Shown: positions 35,166-44,517 of the stretch, piece after piece
Layout: each line of letters begins with the position of its first letter
How positions within the stretch are numbered: the first letter of the stretch is position 1
DNA from: Gemmatimonadota bacterium
GTDB taxonomy: Bacteria > Gemmatimonadota > Gemmatimonadetes > Gemmatimonadales > GWC2-71-9
Direction: 5' to 3'
DNA: 64,000 nucleotides
Assembly: GCA_027294455.1 (NCBI GenBank)
Contig: JAPULZ010000164.1
Span: 33,057 to 97,056, forward strand
The notes under the pieces: generated by a model
Told to the model about the DNA's origin: nothing
Seen by the model: only the letters and a program-made list of their open reading frames with translations
The model's database searches: none
Translations under genes and position numbers: made by a program

Positions 35166-35945
35166 CTACCATTGGTGGCCGAGGTGTCGGGCGGCGAGCC
35201 GGAGTCCGATCAAGGTCAGCGCAGGTTCGACGGCCTCGATCTCGCTGGACAGCTCCGCCACCCGTGACGCCAGCCCACCGGTCGCCACCACGAACGGCAC
35301 GCTGTCGGTCGGCCACTCGCCTTTGATGCGGCGGACCAGGCCGTCGGTGGATTCCACGCTGCCAAAGATGACGCCGGCGCGCACGCAGTCTTCCGTCCGG
35401 CGGCCGATGACGTGGGCGGGTGCCGTCAGATCGGTGGCCGGCAACTTCGCCGTCTTGCTCACGAGTTGACTGGCGGCCGTCTGCAATCCGGGAGCGATCA
35501 CCCCCCCGATGAATCTCCGATCGGCGGTGATGCAATCGAACGTGGTGGCCGTGCCGAAATCGACCACGATCGTATCCTTCCCGTACAACTCACAGGCGGC
35601 CAATGTATTCATGACGCGGTCTGCGCCAACGGTCAAAGGCTCCTCGACGTCGAGCGTGATGGGCAAGTCGGACTCCGGACCGACCAATTGCGCCGCCAGT
35701 CCCAACGCCTTCTCCACGCCCTCTGTAAAGCTTTCGCTCACCACCGGCGATACCGAGGCGCATACCGCCACGCGCACCTCGTTGGTCGAGTACCCGGCCT
35801 GTCCGACGTGCGTCGTCAGAACCGACGCCCACTCGTCCGGCGTGCGCGCCGCCACCGTCATCATGCGCCATTGAACCTCGAGCCGGTCGCCGGTAAAGAG
35901 TCCGAGCGTGATCTCGGTGTTTCCGACGTCAATCGTGAGCAGCAT
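35166..35945 (-). CDS. coaX: Type III pantothenate kinase
   Basis: A 259-residue ASKHA-fold kinase for the first step of coenzyme A synthesis. IDVGNTEI at residues 5-12 is the phosphate-1 loop, GADR (107-110) and VDFGTATTFD (128-137) are the pantothenate and second phosphate sites. Type III is K+/NH4+-dependent and not feedback-inhibited by CoA. It overlaps the preceding CPBP-like gene by 17 bases and ends the long minus run. Confidence 0.92.
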   Translation of the reverse strand: MLLTIDVGNTEITLGLFTGDRLEVQWRMMTVAARTPDEWASVLTTHVGQAGYSTNEVRVAVCASVSPVVSESFTEGVEKALGLAAQLVGPESDLPITLDVEEPLTVGADRVMNTLAACELYGKDTIVVDFGTATTFDCITADRRFIGGVIAPGLQTAASQLVSKTAKLPATDLTAPAHVIGRRTEDCVRAGVIFGSVESTDGLVRRIKGEWPTDSVPFVVATGGLASRVAELSSEIEAVEPALTLIGLRLAARHLGHQW

Positions 35946-36927
35946 CTGGTAATTGTCGACGATGGAGAATGCCCAGAAAGCCGGACCGCCGGCTTACCTG
36001 GAAACCCAGGTACACGGCCACCACCCCACTCGTGAGAATCACCCACATCGACCCTTCGATCGGCGGGGCGAACTCTCCCAACTCCGCCGCCACGTCGAAG
36101 GCCCGCAATCCCGCGGTGGACACACCGTGATAGAGCGCCGGAACCAGCAGGGATCGTGACAGGGAGTACAACGAGCCCAGCACCACGCCGTGCACGGTGG
36201 TGGCCACCACCGTGGGCCCGACCCCACCCCCCGGGTCGGGCGCCAGGCCGTTCCACAGACCGTACGCCAGGGCCGCGATCAAGACGGTGGCCAACCCGGC
36301 ATCTCCGGCCTGGCCGATCAGCACCCGGCGAAACCCGATCTCCTGCGTGACCAGGGCCCCAGCGGAACCCAACACCAGGAAGAACGCCGCGACCTGCGCG
36401 AAGGCTGCCAGATCGAAGGGTGGCACTCCGCCGCGGGAGATGGACACCGCTACCGCCCCGACCAATCCCGGGGCGAGCGCACACGCCGCGGCCAGGCCAA
36501 ACCACCTGGCAAACGGCCTCTGGCGAACACGGCCCATGGCCAGCGCCCACACCACCGTGCCGACGACGAGGACGAACGCCGCGCCGCGATCACTTTCCAC
36601 CAGCGCCGCCGGCCCGCCGGACGGGCCCGACACCACGATCAACACCCCCATCGCCAGCGGGAGCCACAGGGCATTCAGCACCGCGAAATGTTGTCGCCTC
36701 GGCTGCATGGGCCACAGATCCACCGGCAGGCGCAGCCCCAACAGGATCGAAACGGCAACAACGCCGGCACTGATATCGAGTGCCGAATATCCCACGATGG
36801 CGACGAGTGATTCCGCGCGGGGGACGTACCACGCTGCGAGCAACAGAAACGCCGCGGTGACGCCACGAGCCCACACCGGCAGGTCACGCGGTGACAACGC
36901 CACCTCCCACAACGCGCTCGACGCCAT
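35929..36927 (-). CDS. CPBP-like intramembrane protein with degenerate active site
   Basis: A 332-residue protein with about nine membrane helices. TQEIGFRRVL (Glu196, Arg200) resembles the EExxxR motif of CAAX-protease/bacteriocin-processing (CPBP) metalloproteases, but the second Glu position is Gln, the FxxxH motif reads GLWNG (Asn for His), and the last motif is LYHGVS without the following Asn. It may be a catalytically dead relative. ATG 36927 overlaps birA by 44 bases; GTG 36903 and TTG 36897 are alternatives. Confidence 0.6.
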   Translation of the reverse strand: MASSALWEVALSPRDLPVWARGVTAAFLLLAAWYVPRAESLVAIVGYSALDISAGVVAVSILLGLRLPVDLWPMQPRRQHFAVLNALWLPLAMGVLIVVSGPSGGPAALVESDRGAAFVLVVGTVVWALAMGRVRQRPFARWFGLAAACALAPGLVGAVAVSISRGGVPPFDLAAFAQVAAFFLVLGSAGALVTQEIGFRRVLIGQAGDAGLATVLIAALAYGLWNGLAPDPGGGVGPTVVATTVHGVVLGSLYSLSRSLLVPALYHGVSTAGLRAFDVAAELGEFAPPIEGSMWVILTSGVVAVYLGFQVSRRSGFLGILHRRQLPDAAHD

Positions 36928-37624
36928 CGGCCGTCCGGACCAACAAGGCTCCGTCCGGGGCGAGGCCCTGCACCACCCCTGCGACCGGTTCGGTGACGTG
37001 GCACCCACGCAACCAGTCGTACCGACTGTACTCAGCGCACTCCTGCTCGGTCAACGTCGGCGCATCCGACAGATCCCGTAGCCACGGCATGAGGACGTCC
37101 AGCACGGCCAGGCGATTTGCACCCGGCAGAATTTCGTCCAGGGCGATTGCCCGCCGGGCAATCTCTTCGGGCAGCGGTCCATGCACGTTGATGCCGATCC
37201 CGATCGCGATCCACGACAGTTCCTGACCGCGCCACCGCGCCTCGCACAACACGCCGGCCAGCTTGCGATCGTGCACCATCACGTCATTCGGCCACTTGAG
37301 CTGTGCGACCACGTCTAGGGCGTCGAGCGCTCGCACGACGGCCAGCCCCACCCGAATGGCCAACACGCCTCCATCGACGGGCGTCGGCGGTCGGCGGAGA
37401 GTCCCCATCCAGATGCCCGATCCCTTGGGGCTGTGCCACCGCCGGCGCTGGCGTCCGCGACCGCGCACCTGCTCGTCCGCCAACACGAGGGTCCCATTCG
37501 GCGCGCCCTCACCCGCAAGTTCGTGCACGATGTCGAGCGTGCTCGTCACCTTCTCCAGGGCAAGGCACCTCGGGGCCCGGAGTCGCGTGGACAGGGCGGC
37601 GGCATCGAGTCCTTCATATTTCAC
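36884..37624 (-). CDS. birA: Biotin--[acetyl-CoA-carboxylase] ligase
   Basis: A 246-residue ligase that attaches biotin to carrier proteins. GRGRQRRRWHSPKGSGIW is the biotinyl-AMP loop; LKWPNDVMV and KLAGVLCEA are the biotin/Lys contacts; IGIGINV follows. There is no N-terminal DNA-binding domain, so it is a group-I BirA and not a repressor. GTG 37624 overlaps the uppP stop (GTGA). Confidence 0.92.
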   Translation of the reverse strand: MKYEGLDAAALSTRLRAPRCLALEKVTSTLDIVHELAGEGAPNGTLVLADEQVRGRGRQRRRWHSPKGSGIWMGTLRRPPTPVDGGVLAIRVGLAVVRALDALDVVAQLKWPNDVMVHDRKLAGVLCEARWRGQELSWIAIGIGINVHGPLPEEIARRAIALDEILPGANRLAVLDVLMPWLRDLSDAPTLTEQECAEYSRYDWLRGCHVTEPVAGVVQGLAPDGALLVRTADGVERVVGGGVVTA

Positions 37625-38409
37625 GGCGTCAGCGCCGCCCACAGGATCGTCACGGCGCCGATGCCCCAGCAGTACGGCGCGAAGTGATGGAACACCCGCC
37701 GCCGCAGCATGGAGATCAACCAGCGGATGGCCACGACGCCGGACACGAGCGCGGTGGCGAACCCGGCGGCCAGCGGTCCGGTTCCCACCGTCGCGATGTC
37801 ACCGGACAAGTCGGGCAGTTGCAGGAGCGCCGCACCAAGAACGACGGGAATCACCAACAAGAAGGAAAACTCCGCCGCCCGCACCGGTTCGATCCCCAAC
37901 CACACGGCCGCAGCCACTGTGGTCCCGGACCGCGAGATGCCCGGCAGAATGGCAAGAGCCTGCCCGAGTCCGATCCCCACCGCCCCGGCCGGACCGGGCG
38001 CCGGAGCAATTGCCGATGCCAGCCGCGCCCGCGTGCTCCAGAGGATGACTCCCGTCACCAAGAAATTGACTCCGACGAGCAAAAGGGATTCGAAAGCCTG
38101 TTCGAAGAAATCTTTCAGCCACAACCCGGCGACGCCCGCAGGAACGGTCGCGATGGCCAGCAATGCAATGTAGCGCCAGGCGGAGCGATCCCCCGCGATC
38201 GCGCCCCGGATGGTCCGCCACAGCACCCTCCAGTAGACGAGCACCACCGCGAGCAGTGTCGCCACATGAAGCACCACCTCGACGAGGACGCCGGGATTGG
38301 ACAGGTCGATCGCCGCCTGGGTCACCACGAGATGTCCCGAACTGGATATCGGCAAGAATTCCGTCAGGCCCTGTACCACGCCGAGCACGATCCCCTGCCA
38401 CCAGGTCAT
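37621..38409 (-). CDS. uppP: Undecaprenyl-diphosphatase
   Basis: A 262-residue membrane phosphatase recycling the lipid carrier for cell-wall synthesis. Both signature loops are complete: EFLPISSSGHL (residues 17-27) and LPGISRSGTT (about residue 165). Eight hydrophobic helices. It overlaps bshA upstream and birA downstream by four bases each. Confidence 0.95.
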   Translation of the reverse strand: MTWWQGIVLGVVQGLTEFLPISSSGHLVVTQAAIDLSNPGVLVEVVLHVATLLAVVLVYWRVLWRTIRGAIAGDRSAWRYIALLAIATVPAGVAGLWLKDFFEQAFESLLLVGVNFLVTGVILWSTRARLASAIAPAPGPAGAVGIGLGQALAILPGISRSGTTVAAAVWLGIEPVRAAEFSFLLVIPVVLGAALLQLPDLSGDIATVGTGPLAAGFATALVSGVVAIRWLISMLRRRVFHHFAPYCWGIGAVTILWAALTP

Positions 38410-39533
38410 CTTCGGATTACTTCTTCATACAGCGTTTCGTACTGTGGCACCACCCGGTCCGCGGAAAACTCCCCCGCCCGCGCCACGGCCGCCTCGCGGA
38501 ACCGGCACCACCGGGTGCGGTCCGTGAGCAACGCGAGCGCGCTGCGGGCCATCCCGTCCAGGTCGTCCGGCGCGTGTAACATGCCCGTCTCTCCATCGAC
38601 AACCACCTCAGGCAAGCCTCCTACGTTGCTTGCGATGACCGGCAATCCGCAAGCCATCGCCTCCAGGGCACCCAGCCCGAACGATTCGGACGTACTCGGT
38701 AACACGAAGAGACTGGACGCCTGCAGGACATCGGCGACGACGTTCAGCTTGCCGAGAAACATGACGTCGTCTTCGAGACCGAGTTCCTGCACCACCGCCT
38801 CCGCCGTCGGGCGGTCCGGCCCGTCCCCTACCAGCACGAGCACGGCCGGGATCTCCTGGCGCACCTTGGCAAAGATTCGCACCACATCCGGCACGTGTTT
38901 CAGCTTGCGAAAGTTGGACGTGTGCACCATGACCGGCACGTCCGGCGGAGCAAACTTGTGGCAGGCCGCCGGATTCTCGATGGGCCGATAGGTTTCGAGA
39001 TCGACGAAATTGTTGATGACGGTGATGCCGCACTTGTCGCACCCGAACGCCTTGTAGGTCTCTTCCCGGAGATACTCGGATACGGCGGTCACCGCATCGG
39101 AGCGTTCGATGGCAAACTTGGTCACGGTAAAGAACGATTTTTCCTGGCCGACGAGGGTGATATCGGTTCCGTGCAACGTCGTAATGAGTTTGAGCGGATG
39201 CTCCTCGGGCATCATCTCCCGCGCGAGAAACGCCGCCGTTGCGTGCGGCACGGCGTAGTGCACGTGGAGCACATCCAATCGCTCGCGGACGGCGACTTCA
39301 TGCTGCTTCACGGCGAGGGCCAAAGAGTAGGGGAAGTATTCCAGCAGGGGATAAGTGCCACTCAGATCCACCGCATGGAAGTAGACGTTTTCCGCATACC
39401 CGGGTAGGCGAAACGGCGACGCGTAGGAGATGACGTGAATCTCGTGGCCGCGCTTCGCCAGCTCCAGACCCAATTCGGTCGCCACCGCCCCGGAACCACC
39501 GTACGTCGGGTAACAGGTAATCCCTATCCGCAT
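38406..39533 (-). CDS. bshA: N-acetyl-alpha-D-glucosaminyl L-malate synthase (bacillithiol)
   Basis: A 375-residue GT-B glycosyltransferase (family GT4) that joins GlcNAc to malate in the first step of bacillithiol. MRIGITCYPTYGGSGAVATELG and TTLHGTDITLVG are typical of BshA rather than general GT4 enzymes, and the donor-site motif is ESFGLGALEAMACGLPVIAS. Length is normal. ATG 39533 shares its A with the last base of the TGA that ends the miaA frame. bshB and bshC are not in the window. Confidence 0.88.
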   Translation of the reverse strand: MRIGITCYPTYGGSGAVATELGLELAKRGHEIHVISYASPFRLPGYAENVYFHAVDLSGTYPLLEYFPYSLALAVKQHEVAVRERLDVLHVHYAVPHATAAFLAREMMPEEHPLKLITTLHGTDITLVGQEKSFFTVTKFAIERSDAVTAVSEYLREETYKAFGCDKCGITVINNFVDLETYRPIENPAACHKFAPPDVPVMVHTSNFRKLKHVPDVVRIFAKVRQEIPAVLVLVGDGPDRPTAEAVVQELGLEDDVMFLGKLNVVADVLQASSLFVLPSTSESFGLGALEAMACGLPVIASNVGGLPEVVVDGETGMLHAPDDLDGMARSALALLTDRTRWCRFREAAVARAGEFSADRVVPQYETLYEEVIRR

Positions 39534-39712
39534 CACCGCTTCCTCTCTTCCCAGAGTTCGACGATTCGACGCGCCAAAACGTTGGCGGGATCGGTGCCAT
39601 CGAGCGTGATCACCGGATGGCCGATCAGCTGATGCCGCAACCAGGTCTCCTGTCGTTTGGCGTACTGCCTTGTGCTCACGGTAATCGCCTCCTGGAGCGT
39701 TTCCGCCGACAC
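39533..39712 (-). pseudogene. miaA: Detached C-terminal part of miaA after the amber codon
   Basis: After TAG the frame continues VSAETLQEAI, then STRQYAKRQETWLRH, the MiaA tRNA-binding consensus, and HPVITLDGTDPANVLARRIVEL, ending at a TGA that overlaps the bshA start by one base. No further stop, insertion or frameshift is seen over these 59 codons, so the break is a single-codon event (Glu or Gln expected at this site). The only start codons in the fragment (the GTG right after the stop, and another eight codons later) have no convincing ribosome site. Confidence 0.75.
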
Positions 39713-40456
39713 CTAGCCCCGCAGGTGGGCGAGGACCTCCCGGTATCCCACACTGTCCATGCCGGGCGCATCCGGACTGACCCCCGCTTCGAGGAGATTC
39801 TGTACTTCCGCCACCCATCCCCGGTTGAGCATCGCCGCCACCCGCTTCTCGATGCGGGCATGCAGATAACCCCGCGGCACGCTGAGTCGCACATACCAGG
39901 GCCGCATGGCGCCGTCGGCCCGGGCCTGGCGCTGCCACGTCGACAGCGGCTTGCCCGTGAGCAGGGCCACCTCCACCGTGCGGGCCGCCCGCTGGCGCCC
40001 GCCGCCGCGGTACTCCGGATCGAGGCGGACCGCCCACGCGCCGAGGGCGTTGGCCCTGCCCGCCCATTCCCGGAATCGTTCCCGGACGGCGGGGTCCATG
40101 GGCGGCTCCCTGAAGAGCCCGTCGACCAACGCGCGAACATAGAAGCCCGTGCCGCCCACGACGATCGGTTGCCGGTCCTCAGGGATCTCGGCCAGCCACC
40201 GGGACGCCTCCCGGGCAAAACGCCCGGCGCTATAGCGCTCGCCCGGCTCGACGAGATCCAATCCGACGTGCGGTACCTGTTCCGCAACGACCCCGAAGGG
40301 CTTGCCGGTTCCAATGTCCAGGCCCCGGTACACCTGCCGCGAATCGGCCGAGATCACCGTAACCGGCCAATGGACGGCCAGGGCCGCCGCGAGCGCGGTC
40401 TTCCCCACCGCGGTGGGGCCCACGATGACCGGAACGACCGGCTTAGCCTCGGCCAA
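39713..40456 (-). CDS. miaA: tRNA dimethylallyltransferase, cut short by in-frame amber
   Basis: MiaA adds dimethylallyl to A37 of tRNAs reading UNN codons. The 247 residues before the TAG at 39713-39715 hold the P-loop GPTAVGKT, ISADSRQVYRGLDIGTGKP, GGTGFYVRAL and DSVGYREVLAHLRG. They lack the final tRNA-binding section. That section is present in the same frame beyond the stop (39533-39712), so the uninterrupted gene would encode 307 residues, the usual family length. TTG 40456 with GGAG seven bases upstream is the preferred start; ATG 40507 is in frame but lies inside mutL. The product is either truncated or rescued by readthrough. Confidence 0.85.
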   Translation of the reverse strand: MAEAKPVVPVIVGPTAVGKTALAAALAVHWPVTVISADSRQVYRGLDIGTGKPFGVVAEQVPHVGLDLVEPGERYSAGRFAREASRWLAEIPEDRQPIVVGGTGFYVRALVDGLFREPPMDPAVRERFREWAGRANALGAWAVRLDPEYRGGGRQRAARTVEVALLTGKPLSTWQRQARADGAMRPWYVRLSVPRGYLHARIEKRVAAMLNRGWVAEVQNLLEAGVSPDAPGMDSVGYREVLAHLRG

Positions 40457-42167
40457 AGCGCCGCTCCAACTCCTCCTTGGGAAGCTGGACGATGGTGGGA
40501 CGTCCATGCACGTCGTGCGGAGGCAGTTCGCACGCGAAGAGCCGGTTCAGCAAGGTGCGCGTCTCACGGGGTTCCAGGACATGTCCTGCCTTGATCGCCG
40601 CCCGGCACGCATAGGTGGCGGCGAACCGCTCCAATTCGTTGTTCCAACCACCGAACCGGCCCCGCGCGAGATCGGCCACGACCTCTTCGAAGCATCGCCG
40701 GGCGTCGAACCGGGGATGGGGGTTTGGCACGGCGTGTATCACGAGGGATCGCCCCCCGAACTCCTCCGCCTCGAACCCGATCGCGTTCAACAGTTCCCTG
40801 CTGTGGGAGACGGCCTCCAGTTCCTGCGGTTCCAGATCGACGGTGATCGGCAGCAGCAGCCGCTGGGACGGCGCCCCCTCGCCGGTGAGATGCTTCATCG
40901 CTTGCTCGAACAGGACCCGTTCGTGCGCCGAGTGCTGGTCGACGATGGCCAACCCGTCGGGCGTCTGCATCACGATGTATGTGTTGAACACCTGGAGGAA
41001 ATCGCCGTGGGCGAACAACGCGTCCGGGTCCATGTCGCCACCGGGCCGCCCTTCGAACAGCGAAGGCGCAGCGGCGTCGGAGGGCCTGTCGGTGAATGCC
41101 GGAGGCGGGGTCGGAGACCCTTCGGCCACGCGGCCCGACGCCGCGAACCACGGACGCACCACCGCCGCCGCATCGATACCGCCCAAGGCGTGACGCACCG
41201 CCTCTTCCACGCATTGTTCCACGAACCGCCGGTCGCGGAACCGCACCTCCAGCTTGGCCGGATGCACGTTCACATCGACCGCATCGCCGGGAACACCGAG
41301 CGACAAGAACAAGGTGGGGCGGGCACCGGGATGAATCGTCGCGCGATACCCCGCCTCGGCGGCCCGGACGAGAAAGTGATCCCGAAACGGCCGTCCGTTG
41401 ACGAAGAGAAACGCCTTGCGGCCAGTGGGTTTTGCGTCGGCGGGGCGCTGGATGAACCCCCGCACCGAGACCGGCCCCGCATGGTGATCGACGGCGACCA
41501 GCCCTTCGGCGAGCTCGCGCCCGTAGAGGGATTGGATGCGATCGGCAAACGCGGACACCCGCGGCGCCTTCGCAATGACCCGGCCGTCGCTCGTGACGGT
41601 GAACGCCACGTCGAGGCGGGTGAGGGCAAGTAGCGACACGGCGGCGACCGCGGCACGCGTCTCCGCGGCCGGCTTGCGCAAGAACTTTCGGCGCGCGGGC
41701 GTGTTGAAGAACAACCGCTGGACCTTGACGGTCGTGCCGCGCTGCCTGGACGTGACGTCGACACTCTTCAGCCGTCCGCCCTCCACGACGATACTGGTGG
41801 CGTCCGTCCCGTAGTCGCCGGCGAGCGCTGTCTCGAGCTCGAACCTGGCAACGGAAGCGATGGCCGGAAGAGCCTCACCCCGAAACCCGTACGTCGGCAC
41901 CCCGATGAGATCTGAGGCCGCGCGAATCTTGCTGGTGGCATGCCGGTCGATCGCCAGGACAGCATCGTCGCGATCCATGCCGACGCCGTCGTCGCTCACC
42001 GCGATCGCCGTCCGTCCTCCTGCTTCCAGATCGATGGTGATGCTGGTCGCCCCCGCGTCCAGCGCATTCTCCACGAGTTCTTTGACCACCGACGCCGGCC
42101 GCTCCACTACTTCTCCGGCGGCAATCTGGTTGGCCACCGCGTCGGCGAGAATCGCGATGCGTCCCAC
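40443..42167 (-). CDS. mutL: DNA mismatch repair protein MutL
   Basis: A 574-residue GHKL ATPase. ATP-site motifs: ELVENALDAGA (around 31-40), DDGVGM (59-64) and GFRGEAL (94-100). The C-terminal endonuclease motif DQHSAHERVLFE (410-421) keeps the Asp, His and both Glu, with Ser for the usual Ala; ACRAAIKAG and HGRP follow, so it should nick DNA itself as in bacteria lacking MutH. The start is GTG 42167, one base after the batD stop. It is embedded in the Bat/cell-envelope run. Confidence 0.93.
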   Translation of the reverse strand: MGRIAILADAVANQIAAGEVVERPASVVKELVENALDAGATSITIDLEAGGRTAIAVSDDGVGMDRDDAVLAIDRHATSKIRAASDLIGVPTYGFRGEALPAIASVARFELETALAGDYGTDATSIVVEGGRLKSVDVTSRQRGTTVKVQRLFFNTPARRKFLRKPAAETRAAVAAVSLLALTRLDVAFTVTSDGRVIAKAPRVSAFADRIQSLYGRELAEGLVAVDHHAGPVSVRGFIQRPADAKPTGRKAFLFVNGRPFRDHFLVRAAEAGYRATIHPGARPTLFLSLGVPGDAVDVNVHPAKLEVRFRDRRFVEQCVEEAVRHALGGIDAAAVVRPWFAASGRVAEGSPTPPPAFTDRPSDAAAPSLFEGRPGGDMDPDALFAHGDFLQVFNTYIVMQTPDGLAIVDQHSAHERVLFEQAMKHLTGEGAPSQRLLLPITVDLEPQELEAVSHSRELLNAIGFEAEEFGGRSLVIHAVPNPHPRFDARRCFEEVVADLARGRFGGWNNELERFAATYACRAAIKAGHVLEPRETRTLLNRLFACELPPHDVHGRPTIVQLPKEELERRFGRG

Positions 42168-42168
42168 G

Positions 42169-44517
42169 CTACACCCGGCCCACGTGTTCGGCGAGCACCC
42201 AGCCCCGGAGTCCTTCCCGGACCACCAGCAGCCACCCACCTTCCTCCCGCACGATGCGCACGGCGGTGCCCTCGCCGAAACTCGTGATCGGCGGCGCCGC
42301 CCCGAAGGGGGCTTCGCGGATCGCCACGATGGGATCGAGCAACAGCCCCACCGGCACCCGGTAGCGCCGGTGCAGGTGGCCCGCGAACCCCGCCAACAGG
42401 AACCCCACACCGAGCAGCGCCGCCAACCCCCGCGGTTTGCCCGATACGAGATACCAGAGCCAGCCCAAGACCCAGCACAGCGTCGCCGCGACCAACAGCT
42501 CCACGACCGTCACCGGGGCAACCCAGGTGTTCGCGCGCGCATGGGCGTCCACGGCCGGCACGAGTCGCAAGGCTGTCCGGATCGTGCTGTTGCGGGGCTC
42601 GAGGCGCGCGGCGTTGATCCAGGCGACGCGTGCCTGCACCTCGTCCCCGGCGCCGTGGTGCGCTGCGCCGGTGTTGAACCAATGCGACGACTCGCCGGGC
42701 TCCAACGCCGCCCGCTGGCGAAAGCTGTCGGCGGCCGCGCGATACGCACCGGCCTCGTAGAGTTGCTCGGCGGCCATTGACTGGGCGGCCGCCGGGGCCG
42801 AGCCACAGCACAGCAGCATGACCACGGCCGACGAGGTTCGGCCCGCCCGGTTCGGCCCACGCGGTCCTCCCGGAAGCGCCCGAATCACCTCCTGGACCTC
42901 TGCCGCGAGCTCCGCCGAGTCCAGCGCCCCCTCTGGCCCGTACAACACCTGGCGCAACCGGTCGCGTACCCTGGAGGTGTGAATGGCCACGGGCGCTTCC
43001 ACGCCGGAGGCCCGAAGCGCCGCGGGCAACCCGTCGCCCTCTCGCGCCTCGATCGTCGGGACGAGGCGCTCCAGCTTGGATCGGAACTCCTGACTCAGCA
43101 CCTCGAGGGTGGATTCCACGGCGTTCTGTGGCTGGGCGCGCCGGCGGCGCCACGCCACGCGGGGACGGTGGCGGCCGAAGATCGCGAGCAACGGCGGAAA
43201 CCCGAGGATCACCAGCACCATCCAGGGCCGAACGCGCGCCACCAGGCGCTCGAGTGGTTGCGTGTCGCCGCCCGCCATCGTGGGCAGTACTTCGCTTCCG
43301 CGCGAGGGACTGGCCCGGGCGGCGCGGGCCACTAGCCGGAAGGCATCGGCCGTGGCGTCGACGTAGCGGCCGGAGTCCAGCGCAAAATACGGGTACCGGG
43401 GCGGCGGGACGTCGTACGTGCCGGTGGAATCCGGCGCGACGAGATACGTGAACGTCTTGGTGCCGCCGATGAAACCATCCTCGGTGATGATGTCGACCTC
43501 GGTCCGTCCGGGATACACGCGCACGCCATCGGGCCACGCAAACGTCGGCTCCGGCCAGAGCGACACGTTACCGAGCCCCGTGACGCGCGCGGTGATCGTG
43601 CTGGCGTTGCCCACGCCGAAATCCCCGGTGTCGACCACCACCTCGAAGCGGAGGTTCCGAGCGGCCGCGCCGGCAAACGAATCGGGCTGGCCATCGCGCG
43701 GTTGCGGTAAGACCACGACGATCCGACCATCGCTCTGCACCTCCTGCGGCACCTCGCGACTCAGGATCGAGGTGCGAATCGGCAGGCTGTACGACACCGT
43801 CGCACGCCCGATGGACAACTCGCCAGGGGTGAGGGGAAAGGCTACCTGGTGATGCACGAACAGGTCGAACATGCGCCCGCCCACCTCGCGCGCGTCCGAT
43901 GCGCCCAATGCAGCCGTGCGAGGATACGTCCACGCGCCCTGCAATTCCGGTGGCGTCAACGTGGGCCGCGTGCGCAGGCGCGATCGAATGTCCCGCGGGA
44001 ACCAAGCGACGACGACGATATCCAGCTGCTGGCCGAGGACAATCGTATCGCGGGACGGAACGACGGTGACGGTGACGTGGTCGGAGGCGCCCGGACCCGG
44101 CGCCGCTTCCACGATGGCGGCGACGCGATCGTCAAACGCCTCCTCGAAGGCTCCTCCCACCGCCGTGACGTCGACCGACAGCTCGCCGCCGTCGACGATG
44201 TCGCTGCCGACCCGCGCCCGGATAGGTCCGATTACCGCGCGGCCGGCCTCCGCGGCACGGAATCGATATTCCCACGTCGTCTCCCGTACACCCACCCCGT
44301 CCCGGGACGTGAACACGGACGAGAAGCTGGTTCCGACGAGATCCAACCCGGAAGTCGCAGGGGGATCGGATTGCGACGACACCCCACCGGGGCTCGTCAC
44401 CTTCACCGTCACGACGATCTCGTCGCCGACCTCGACGTCGGTCCGGTCAATCGTGACCTGGATCTGGGGCTGGGGCTGTTGCAGCACCATGCCGAGCAGC
44501 AGCCCCAGCTTTACCAA
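42169..44517 (-). CDS. batD: BatD-BatE fusion with C-terminal SH3-like domain
   Basis: A 782-residue envelope protein. Residues 1-430 form the BatD part (repeated Ig-like strands such as VTIDRTDVEVGDEIVVTVKVTSPGG), followed by a membrane helix (431-447) and a cytoplasmic helical stretch. At 564-580 lies VVMLLCCGSAPAAAQ, shaped like a signal peptide, then TPR units (581-650), two more helices (669-690, 698-713) and an SH3-like end with GWLLVVREGLRGWV. The start is TTG 44517 with AGGAGG five bases upstream, overlapping the batB/C gene. Part of the aerotolerance operon. Confidence 0.82.
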   Translation of the reverse strand: MVKLGLLLGMVLQQPQPQIQVTIDRTDVEVGDEIVVTVKVTSPGGVSSQSDPPATSGLDLVGTSFSSVFTSRDGVGVRETTWEYRFRAAEAGRAVIGPIRARVGSDIVDGGELSVDVTAVGGAFEEAFDDRVAAIVEAAPGPGASDHVTVTVVPSRDTIVLGQQLDIVVVAWFPRDIRSRLRTRPTLTPPELQGAWTYPRTAALGASDAREVGGRMFDLFVHHQVAFPLTPGELSIGRATVSYSLPIRTSILSREVPQEVQSDGRIVVVLPQPRDGQPDSFAGAAARNLRFEVVVDTGDFGVGNASTITARVTGLGNVSLWPEPTFAWPDGVRVYPGRTEVDIITEDGFIGGTKTFTYLVAPDSTGTYDVPPPRYPYFALDSGRYVDATADAFRLVARAARASPSRGSEVLPTMAGGDTQPLERLVARVRPWMVLVILGFPPLLAIFGRHRPRVAWRRRRAQPQNAVESTLEVLSQEFRSKLERLVPTIEAREGDGLPAALRASGVEAPVAIHTSRVRDRLRQVLYGPEGALDSAELAAEVQEVIRALPGGPRGPNRAGRTSSAVVMLLCCGSAPAAAQSMAAEQLYEAGAYRAAADSFRQRAALEPGESSHWFNTGAAHHGAGDEVQARVAWINAARLEPRNSTIRTALRLVPAVDAHARANTWVAPVTVVELLVAATLCWVLGWLWYLVSGKPRGLAALLGVGFLLAGFAGHLHRRYRVPVGLLLDPIVAIREAPFGAAPPITSFGEGTAVRIVREEGGWLLVVREGLRGWVLAEHVGRV

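Noticed and set aside
39713..39715. Genome-wide reassignment of TAG
   Set aside because: TAG terminates nuoA, nuoB, nuoH and nuoJ at conserved ends, so the miaA amber is a local event.
40302..41633. 443-codon plus-strand open frame
   Set aside because: Antisense to mutL, which has all family motifs; the frame is open only because of codon bias.
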